Of a stretch of DNA of 64,000 nucleotides, positions 24,540 to 36,500 are shown piece by piece. Position 1 is the first letter of the stretch; each line of letters begins with the position of its first letter. The notes below the pieces were generated by a model. It saw only the letters and a list, made by a program, of their open reading frames with translations, made no database searches and was not told the DNA's origin. The stretch is taken from contig OX393581.1 of the NCBI GenBank assembly GCA_947652605.1, positions 30,312,788 through 30,376,787 of the forward strand. The letters run 5' to 3'. The position numbers and the translations under genes were made by a program. Source of the DNA: Elmis aenea (Eukaryota; Arthropoda; Insecta; Coleoptera; Elmidae).

Positions 24540-27500
24540 TCAAATAGAAGGCCTCGATGGCAGTTTACTCGTGGATCGTGAAGTACATAAAGGCACCGGA
24601 TTTTTATTCACATCTACCAAATCTGCTTCACATTTGCTGAGCATCACATCCCTTGATCGTTTAAATTCTTCGAATTTGCTATGTAGCAAGCTTAATTCTG
24701 ACTTAGAGGAACTAGATTCGGGCACTGCGTCCTCCAAATTTTCTTCGTCAACTTCCTGTACAGAAAATCAAATTAGAAAATTTAACTTACAAAAGATAAA
24801 AGATAAATCATAATATAATAACATGCAAACAATAAATATTTAACTGCCGAATAATAAAAAAATCGATACGCGTACATATAAGTAGTTATAAAAAACATAA
24901 ACAAAATGAAAAATTTCAGTCAGTCGCTTTATCAAGCACTCACATAGATATATGTATTTAATAGTGTAATGAGAACGGAAAGTAATACTTTGCAGCCAGA
25001 GGGCGAGGGCAGCAAATAACCTTCCATTTAAGTTATTTACACAATTTTTTTAAAGACCAAAATTAAAATTAATTAATTGAAACAGTTATGTTTAAAAAAT
25101 TCATAAATGTTCCTTGGACATTTTACAAATTGATTGTTTGTGTCATGTCGTAACCTCAGAAAAGCAAAGGTTTCAACAAATTTACAAATATCAGAAATGT
25201 TTGTTTTAATCATATGTATATGGTTCTAATATACTGTTATGCTTGCTTTGTCAAGTAACAATTGTATTATTAATCATATTTTTTCTAACAATTTTTTAAA
25301 TTAATTTTCCTTTATAACAATAATTTATATCATTGTAATCATTTTCTTTTAGTTTGTATTTATTACAATGTTATCGTTTACATACATGAAAAAAAATGCT
25401 ACTTTTTTGTTTTGCATGGCAACCAAGTCTGCAAACAGAACCACCGTATAAAATGTGACATTTTCGATATTTCAACAAATTTGACCGCTGAGATGAAAAT
25501 AGGCCTTATCGCTTATTATCAGTTTTTAATGAAAATTGCCAATTTCACATGACCAATTTAAAATGGCCTCTTTTTTTGTGTAAATATGTCCATATTAAAA
25601 TTTATGAGTTACCTCTACACAAACCTCAAAACCAAATCGATATAAATGTAGAAATAACAACATAGCGTCAAATCAAAATGGTAGCGTGACACTTGCCGCA
25701 CCAAGTAGATGCCACTTATACTAACAATAGTTTGTTCAACGTGGCATAGAAATAGAATAAATAAAAACAAATTGAAAAAAAACACGTTTTTTAAGAAGAG
25801 GGTAAATATTCAATTGTAAAAAAAAATCTTAGATATCGTATATTTTATTACAAAGCTAGAGCCCATAAAAGTTTCTTTCATTGCATTACATTAAGAATTA
25901 CTCCTACGTACAAATTATATTAAAATAATAATTTCGATTTACCCAAGTTCTATCGTTCTATTCAACTTGGTGAAAATTTTTAAATTGTTTATTTTCTTCT
26001 ACAGCTATTTATATTTTTTATTGCGTTTTATAACACAATTTATTGTAAGATTAATAATGTTTGCAAACTACATTAATGAATTGAAGAAAATTATCTTTGT
26101 GTTATAAGTTGCAAGATGGTTTACCCGGCGTTGCACGAGCGATTACAATTTTTATTACTGTTTTAACTTGAATAAGCCCAATAATTCCAAATCATACACA
26201 AATGACATACTCTGATCAATCATCTTTTCATTTTCTTATAATTCCTTAAAAAATAACTATTTATTGCTTAAAAATTGAATAATAACTCAAATTTATTTTC
26301 TTTCGTCTTGTTTCAATTAAAAATGTACTAATAAAAATAATACTTCATGTACATTTATTACTAATTGTATACAAAACAATCTTTACTTGTGAAATACACC
26401 GCGCCGTATCGTGTTATGACCAGGTATTTGCCGACGTAAGATCGAATCCCGTCCAAGTAATTTTTTTTTTTTTAATTGGTAATATGTGCTTGTACTTAAA
26501 GTTTGGCGTTAGATCTGCAAGGTCCTAAATAGTAACTGTGCAAAATTTGGTCCCGATCGGTCAACGGACCTAGGATTCTATAGCGAACAAACAAACAAAC
26601 AAACAAGCTCTTTTATATATATAGATGATTTACCCGGCGTTGCACGGGCGATTACAATTTTAATTACTTTTTTAACTTGAATAAGCCCAATAATTCCAAA
26701 TCATACACAAATGACATACTCTGATCAATCATCTTTCCATTTTCTTATAATTCATTAAAAAATAACTATTTATTGCTTAAAAATTGAATAATAACTCAAA
26801 TTTATTTTCTTTCGTCTTGTTTCAATTAAAAATGTACTAATAAAAATAATACTTCATGTACATTTATTACTAATTGTATACAAAACAATCTTTACTTGAG
26901 AAATATACCGCGCCGTATCGTGTTATGACCAGGTATTTGCCGACGTAAGATCGAATCCCGTCCAAGTAATTTTTTTTTTTTAAATTGGTAATATGTGCTT
27001 GTACTTAAAGTTTGGCGTTAGATCTGCAAGGTCCCAAATAGTAACTGTGCAAAATTTGGTCCCGATCGGTCAACGGACCTAGGATTCTATAGCGAACAAA
27101 CAAACAAACAAACAAACAAACAAACAAACAAGCTCTTTTATATATATATATACAAGATTAAACAAAGAAAAGCACTACAAACAATTGGCGATCGCGTCAC
27201 TAAATATCTATATCTTTTTGCTATATTTTTTGCACTTATTATATGAAGAGAGATAAATATGTATAATCTACTTTTGTTTATTTATTCGTTGTTTTTTTTT
27301 TACTGGATCGAGGAAGTAACAGTTCCTTTTTCAGAAACTTAAATAGGTAGTTCATACATAAATATGTTTATCGTCACCTATTTTGACAGACCCTTATAAC
27401 CATTTTAAGTTTTTGATCTTATACTAATTAACAATTAGGTATTAATAATATTTTTATACAAATTTTGTGAAATTTCAAACTGACATGTAGTATTAATAAT

Positions 27501-30500
27501 TAATTGAAACATAAAGCGTTAGTTATTAAATATTAACACTAAAATAAAGGTATAAGGATTTATTTGTTATTACATTTTCAATTGTTACAAAAAACCTTAT
27601 AAAATATATTATCAATCACTAGAATCTGAATCATAAGGATCATAAACTGAAAGAGACAACAGATCCTGAATAAGAATTCGCATAATCTCTAAATCTGTAT
27701 TGAAGGACGACGAATAGCAACTACTTTCATGATCTGATACTTCATTGAATCTCAACATTTTCTTACAACCCATATTATGATACTTGCAAGGAAATAGCAT
27801 TAACGGTGCCAAATTTTCGTATATAAAATTGCGAATTTTTGATGTTGATACAGCATCGATCTTTATAGCACATTCACCACAAACACTTCGTCCATCTTCT
27901 TGAATATATACTGGAGACATCGATAAATATGATGTACACCCTGAACAAACTAAGTCTTTTAACACATGGTCCGGAATCACAAACGTCGACATTATTTGGT
28001 AAGAAATAATTCACTTACTTATTTACTTTACAAATAATTCATATCGATTTTGTGAGTCATTCTGTTGAAATACGTTAAATTTGATAAGATACTGTGCGAT
28101 AAATTTTGATAAAATAATAACTACAAATATCACGTGTTTGTTGTTAGTAATCAGCTTTGTTTACTTTTTTTTCGTGTAATTTTTATAGAATGTTTCTATG
28201 CGCAGTAAATTTAATAATGTTAGATTTTTAAAGTAATTATTTAATTTTGAATAGATACTATTCCATTTTTTTGTTTAGGTTAGATTTAAAGGTTTCTCTC
28301 AGTAAATTGTGTAATAACAAATTATAAAATGTATTTTATTAAACAGCGATATTTTTTTACTGTTCAAAATCTTTAAATTTTTGCTTTAAAAATGTCAAGT
28401 GTTACATAATCATGGTCTTTAAAACGGATTGGCCCTGGCTTTGACATTACTTAATTATTTTTTTTTATTTTGAAAATTTCGGTTTAATAAATAAAAATTT
28501 TGAAATCAGTTCAGTGATGCCTATTGATATATTTACTTTTCTAGGCCGTAATGATCATATAATTGGGCTTTAAATGGTCTAACGACTCGTGAGACATCTT
28601 GGTTAATCTTATCACCTTCCTTCCGTATTACTATAATTATCTTAAATTATTTTAAGCTTTTTACATCATAAAACTACGGTTAACTGATACGCAGTTCTGT
28701 CATCAACGATTCGTCATTCTTTACGCTGCAGCTTGACTGTTTCCAGCTCAACTGATTCAGACTGTTTCGGAACAACTCAATGAATTCTCAGAAAAACATT
28801 TCTATTAAACCCAAACAGGGCCGGACCAAAATAATTTCGCGCCCTAGCAGACTCCTTGTGTGGTGCCCCTATACTTTTTTATGATAAATTATTGGTAGAC
28901 ATGTTTAATTTGTTTTTATAATAATTTTGACGTTTTATAAATATCTTATTCTTTAAGCTTTCGCGGCCGTCGTCCATGTAAAGGTCAGCTCACACCAGCG
29001 CAGTGGCGTTGGCGATCCGCGATCACTATAAGTAATAAGTAACCAAGTTACTGAACCACGTAAGCAGGTTACTTATTTATTATAGTGATCGCGGATCGCC
29101 ACCGTCACCGCGCCGGTGTAAGTTGACTAAATCAGTCTTCATTCTCTGGTTTGGAACCGCGTCTTCTTTGGTTACGTGTTGACAATATGGTCAAAGCGTC
29201 AACACGTACACAAAAAAACGCGGTTCCAAATCCGGGAACGAAGACCGTAACAAATACAAAACATTAATTTTTTTTAATACAAATAATTAAAATTTAAAAA
29301 AAGATAAATTTGCATAAAATGTCTAAAGAAAAATATTTGAATTAAAGTTTACGTTGTTTTCCAGCCAAGTATGTAAATATTTGACATTTAAAAGTATTTT
29401 GATAAAGTTAAAATTTGAAAGAATTATATCCCTTAACAACTATTATATTGTAGTCAGCTACAAATTTTTTTTTCTATTTGAGTGTTTGAAAACAAGCAAA
29501 ATGTGTATTCTAGAGGTAAATTTTCTGATAAATAAAAAGTAACATTTTTATTAGAATTATAGCCGTAAAAATATTGTGAGGAAACTTATTTTAGTTTCGT
29601 TCGCGACTTGCTTTTCTTCATTGGAGCACTATTTATTTTAAAGAAACGCTTTTCTTCCATAAACGTGCTCTTGTTTTAGAGAGTTCTGATTTTTAAGAGT
29701 AGCGTTTTTTTTTTAAGAGGGGCGCTATTTTTTCAGAAGAAGCTTCTTAAAAGGACAAGTTTTAAAAAACGCGTATTTTGCCTGGGTGTAGAATTGAATC
29801 ACGCAACATAGTAATTTCAATGGTAAAATTTTAAAAGTGTAAATATAAAAGTGACACATAAGTTACATTAGGCTGGGCAGTAATGTCATAGCATAATTTC
29901 ACGTAAAATTTGTGCCGTACGTCCATTTAAATATTTCACATGTATCATGTCGCGTGGCTCTATGGGGTTATCTTATACGTAGGTATACAGGGTGGTGCTA
30001 TTTTCGATGCTCACCACTGCTATCTTGGAAACGGTAAGAGATACAAGGTCGGTTAAATTAGAGAAAAGTTGCACATTTTTATGACGATTAAGAATCTGAA
30101 AAGAAATCCTAGATATTTTGATTCGTTTTTGATTTATTACAAAAAAAAACTGTAAAATGTGATTTTAGAAAAATATTATTATCTTCCCTACCATTGACGC
30201 TATTTCATTTAAACTTGGTAACTTTATGTTTTTGACTCTCCCGGGTCAACAGAAATTTTCTAAGCCTTCTAAATTTCAAGTTGCGATGTCAACTTTTTTA
30301 TTTCTTATGGCCGCCATATTGGATTTTCACATCATCAGACACACAAAAACATTAGCTTTTCAGATTGGTAACCAACATACCTTATTTCTTTCAAAAAACT
30401 TGTTGAAATTTTAAAATCTGCGGAAATAATTCATAAAATCGAGAATGCTCTGAAAAACAATTGAATCTATGATATAAATAAAAGCTACAGAACATTTTAT

Positions 30501-33500
30501 TGGTCTAATAATAACGAAATTAAGATTGTTAAAAACATATTTAGAAGATATGTTAGGCGAATTGCCATTATTAACAATTCAAAATCATCAGTAGTTTCAG
30601 CAAGAAGGAGCTGGTCCTCACAACGCCCGCATTATAAAAGGATATTAATTTAGATGCACGCTTTCAAAATTCATGACTTGGTACGTTTGGTCCTGTTCAT
30701 TGGCCTCCGCGATCGCTATGTTTAACGCCTATGTATTACTTTTACATTGATGTTGTTTATGCAAACCTAACGGAAAATATTGAACTTCTTCGCCGTAAAA
30801 TCAAAAATGCTGTCGACTCTATTTCGAGACAAACTATCCTAAAGGCAGTGGAAGAAATGAATTTGAGGACTAACCACTACATCATACATTACGGCGCGCA
30901 CTTTAAACAATTTAAATAATTATTTATCTGGTGTTTTAAATTTATTGTCATTTCGTTATTTTATTAGACCTATAAAATATTGTGTCACTTTTATTTATAT
31001 TATAATTTCAATTGTTTTTCAGAACATTCGCGATTTTATAGATTATTTATACAAATTTTCAAATTTCAACAATTTTTTTGAAAGAAAAAAGGTATGTTGG
31101 TTACCAATCTGAAAAGCTAATTTTTTGTCTGTCTGATGATGTGAAAATCCAATATGGCAGCCATAAGAAATAAAAAAGTTGACTATCGCAACTTGAAATT
31201 TAGAAGGCTCAGAAAATTTCTGTTGACGTCATCAAACCCAGGAGGGTCAAAAACATAAAGTTACCAAGTTTAAATGGAATAGCGTCAATGGTAGGGAAGA
31301 TAATAATATTTTTCTAAAATCACATTTTTCAGTTTTTTTGTAATAAATCAAAAGCGAATCAAAATATCTAGGATTTCTTTTCAGATTCTTAATCGCCTTA
31401 AAAATGTGCAACTTTCCTCTAATTTAACCGACCTTGTATCTCTTACCGTTTCCAAGATAGCAATGGTGAGCATCGAAAAAAGCACCACCCTGTATAGTAG
31501 TGTCAGGATACACGTAAAGCATCTAGCAAGTGCAAAGAACAGCGTGCGGAAAACAATTTTTTTTGTGTGCATCACATGTGATGCACAGGACAGGTAAGGG
31601 TTGGTCCTAGGGCCAGCCTTGGTTTTGGCGCCTCCTTACGCTTGGCGCCCCGGGCGAGTGCCCGGTCAGTCCGCATGCCCGGTTCACCCACCCCTTAATC
31701 GGACACTGGACCCAAACATAATTTACCATTAAAAATATTTAGATTTAAAAAATCGTACAATTTTTTTAAATTTTTAACATAATGTTTTGGGCAAAGAATA
31801 AGTCAAAAATTGCAAAAATTAGATGGTTAGTAAAAGAGTTATTAAGATGATTAAAAATATCTATTTATTTTACAGTTATCTCTATAAACATAAACTATAA
31901 GTATTTATATCGTGTCAAAGTTTTTGTATGTATAATATCAACAATAAGTAAACTGGTGAATTAGGTATTTAAAAAAACCTAAGAATACTAATACTAAATA
32001 ACATAAATAAATAAAGTACAATGCAATCGATTTAAAAAACTTCATTTTAAAGCTTTTAATGTTTTAGCTATTACAGTATTTTTAAATAATTAACAGCAAC
32101 ATGGATAAAATATTTATGAATAAATATGTTGCAAAAATAAATAGCAAAGCCTTATTAATGTTTCTCAATATAAAGATATTTTGTGGTTCATCGTTCCATG
32201 CACTTATGCCATTATAACTGATTCTATTATAATTAAATAAACTACCACCAACATGACCAACAGTAAAAAAATCACTTTCATCGACATCTTCATCTACACT
32301 ATTGTCACTATTTGTATTATTACTATATGTGCTTATTGGTTCAAGTAAAACTACTTTACAACTACAAATATCCTCATGATCAAGTATTTTATTAAATTCC
32401 AAACATATATTGCAACCGTTATCTTTATATTTACAAGGAAATAAGAGTAACGACGCCAAAATTTCGTATGCAAAATTGCGAACTCTTGGTTTTGATTTCG
32501 GATTCATCGTTTTCACGCACTGACCACATACAGAACGACCATTTTTTTGTATATACACTGGAGCCAACGATAAATATGAAATACACTTTGAACACCTTAA
32601 ATTATTCAGAACATGATCAGGAATCACAGGCGAAGACATATTTTTGTATTGATACTGACAAAAGAATCACTTTGATAACGATTTATTGACTGCAGATATG
32701 ATAAATTTATTCCTAGAATACATACATTATTACTCAACAATTTATATTCTTGTTAATTCATTATAGTTAATTTATAAATTAAAAACTGCAAATTTGTTAC
32801 ATGATTAAATTATTTCTAAGATTTTAGGTTCTCGTAAATATAATGAAATGATAATCGATAAATTATATTGTTTATCAAGCTCCAATCATACGTTTTAAAT
32901 TTGTTATTATAAATAAAGGTATTCTGTTGCACAAAAGTCAATAAATTTATTATAGGAATTAATTGCAGGTAATTTACTAATAAACAAAATGGTCTTATAA
33001 ATTAAAACGTAAAATGTAAAACTAATTCAACAGCAGATTTAAATTTTTAATATTTTAAAATAAAAATAATGCAGGACCATCGCTATCGCTATCACTATAA
33101 TTAAAACTATCGCTATCACTATCTGAACTACTAGAACTTTCTGAGTCAGACGTAATTATTGCATTGAACGTTCCCGCTAAGGAGAAAAAATATGGATAAG
33201 GACAAGTATCTTCATGATCAGATATTTTATTGAATCCTAAAGTTTTCTTGCAACCATAAATTGCATGCTTGCAAGGAAATAACAGCAACGACGCCAAATT
33301 TTCATATATAAAATTGCGAATTAGTGATGTTGAACCAGGATCCATCTTTGTCGCAAATTTACCACAGACACTCTGTCCATCTTCTTGTGTATACACTGGA
33401 GACGCCGACAAAGATGATGTGCACTCCGAACACACTAGATCTTTTAAGATACGGTCAGGAATCACAAACATTGACATAATTTGATAATAATCAACTCACT

Positions 33501-36500
33501 TCTCTACTGTGTGACTGATTTACGGTAATATAGAAAATGTATTTAAAGTTACTTTGATATGATATTGTTTAAAATGACTTGACGCAGCCTTTACAAAATT
33601 AAACGTGACGGTATCTAATCGATAAAAAGAATTGATAAGTCATTAATACTTTCATGCTATTTTAATACATATAATTACGAATAACAATATAAAAGGTTTC
33701 TCAGCGATATCAATTTTGTGAAATAAGTATACAGGGTGTTTGAAATTAGAGTTTAAGCATGGGGATCTCGCTTATTATAATAGCTAGAATATAGGTTTAA
33801 TTTGTTAAAGCTGCTAAATTCGGTGTTCATTAATAATCTGAAGAAAAATGGGAAATATCTCACACGGCATTCGATAAAATTGGGAAAACACCGGAAACGA
33901 TTCGTTTTTGTTTTATGACGACCAACTTTATTTATATCACACACTCAAATGGTGTTTTTTTCCTGAATTCATTAATGTATCACCCATGGTATTTTACTTC
34001 TAAAGTACCTAAATGTCAAATTTGTAAAAATGAGTTTTGAACAACAATCACTATAAATCAAACAACCTGGTCGTTGTAGTTTATGTCGTTACCATGACAA
34101 CCAATCAACAAACTAGAAGTTTTGAAAGCCTATTACTTGTCTGGACTGCAGTACAATCTAATCTTTTATCTATGGCTCTAATAGTAACTACACACGTTAG
34201 GAAAGGTTAGGTTCAGGGCCTATCACAAGGGGGCGAGGGGGGACTAATTCTCGGGGCCTGGTGTTGCAAAGGGGGCCCGGATTCGAGCTAATACACAATA
34301 TTTTGTTTACAAATACTGTTAAAATTTATGAGAACAGCGACGAATAAAATAAAATAAATTTGAAACACAAGCTGATGTTTTTCCGGTTTTTTTTTTTAAT
34401 TTTTGACCCAAATAGTTTTACTTTTTTTAAATTTATAGTAATATTATGTTTACTTTACCTAAATAGATATTATTAGTGAAAGTTTTTACCTTTATTAAAA
34501 ATAAGTTGGTGAGGAGGTGGAGCGATCTGATAAAAAAAATCAGAAGAGTTTGTCATAAAACTACAATTTTGGATGATAAAGTATACAGGGTATGGATAAA
34601 TTGGCGGAAGCGCTACACGTGGCAATGTTCTTCGTAAAATTCCAAGTCGAAAATCTTAATACAAAAATGTTGCACCATGCTTGCTGTGTCTGTAAGAGGT
34701 CCTCAAAGTTTTGACATTTAGTCCTTCAAAAAGTGTTATTATTTAATATTTTTTAATGAAAAAGCTGCGATTTGGAATAAAAATAAATTTCGAATAATAC
34801 TTGTTCCTAGATATTGTGTTTTTCCTTTCAAACATTGGTGTTGAAAATATGCTAATCACTGATTTGAATGAAAATAATACACATGGCAACATTGTCCTTA
34901 GCTGTCATCTCTCTTTTTCTCATAATTATTTCTAGTTTGTGTTAGACGATACCTAAAAGTTTGCAGCTATGTTTACGAACTGAATGTCCAAAAGCAAATC
35001 AATGAATGCCATGTTGCCAAAAATTTATTTATTTAAATGTTTCCTGAGGAAGCATGGTAGAACATTTTTGTATTAAGATTTTCGACTTAGAATTTTACGA
35101 AGAACATCGTCACGTGTAGCGCTTCCGTCAATAATTTATACACACATCATCTAGTTTGGCATAAAAACACGTTTGATCTTTTAAAATTCCAAAAAAAATA
35201 GCCTGCGGCGCATTTTGTCTCCTTCTCCCCATTTTGTTGTGCCAATTTCTTGTGATTAAAAAAACGGTCGTCGGGTCCCGGTTTGACTTGACTTAAAACA
35301 TGGTAGGCCTGTAGTTTATACCCATCTACATTTGTGTCGTCTATGCTGCGTATATACCCGGTGAAATTTGTTTTGAAGAAATATCATTATTAATTGAATA
35401 CGTTCAGGGACGTCGCTACTCGCCAGCACTAAGGCAACTCGGGCACCGCCTGAGGGTTACACTTCGTAGGGGCGGTAAAATTATTAATTGCCACAATACT
35501 TGAAAATTAAAATTAAAAGAATTGTACGATGATTTTTTTTTTTTATAAAAAAGATATATGAAAATGTTGTTTGTTAGTAACTTTTGATGACAACACGTGA
35601 AAGGGATAGCATTGAAAAGATTAACTAAGGCCGTACATACCCTCGCCACAAAAGAGAAAGAAAAAAGATGTAGCCAAGAAGAACTCTAGAGACTTGGCTT
35701 ATTATAATTATCTTAAACATTTTGCTGTAAATATTTTTTTATTTTTTATACAGAATTACATAGTCTACAGGGTTGTCCACATAGAAGGGCATGCCAGTTA
35801 AACAAATTGTCCCCCTTTCTGAGACCTATTCATTGATGCTTTAATGTTTTAAAAAAAGTTCCATGGTACGCTAGAATCTAGCGGCTAGATAATAAACGAA
35901 ACTAAAATTTGGCTTTTTTTTTAAATCGCTAATAACCCGGTTACACTTGTCGGTATAAAAATATTTTTTGAGAAAAAGTTGAAGATTTTTTTACGCACTG
36001 TAAAATGAAACTATTCATTTATTTCAATATTTGTCAATTTGTCTAATTTGAACTTCTTTGTAGCTCTTATGGTTTACAAGCTCCCAATAGTGACCCTTCT
36101 ATGTGGATCACCCTGTATATCAAAATGCGAGTCTTAAATTTATACCTTTCTTAGAAGAAAGACATTTCGAACATTTATTGTAGTCGTTTATCTTTTATGT
36201 ATTTTCAATTTGTTACTTTCCATAGTTTATGAATAAAAACGATTAATTTTATTACATAGTTAATATCCGCTTAAATTTTAAATTTATTCAAATGTCAAAC
36301 TGACACTTGCTTACATTTTGGCACTTGTTTTGCATCAGCGCGGCCTACTTCGGTGCATAAAAATGTAACTAAATGGCTACTTTTTTGAAAAGTATTGAAT
36401 ATCTCAACAACTACGGGGTTTAGACATAGGACACCACCCCTCATAAAAATTGAAGGGGAGAAAAAAAGCTATCGAATAGTAAGATAAAATAAGGGTGTTT

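Noticed and set aside
28817..31690. GC-rich CAGGGCCGGACC and CCTAGGGCCAGCC motifs near 28817 and 31609 as ends of one element
   Set aside because: The two motifs do not form convincing inverted ends or share flanking duplications; they are probably separate degraded repeat ends.
34213..35325. CAGGGCCTATCAC and ATGGTAGGCCTG as ends of an element enclosing the CAGGGTA element
   Set aside because: The pairing is short and imperfect and the flanks do not match, so I did not list it.
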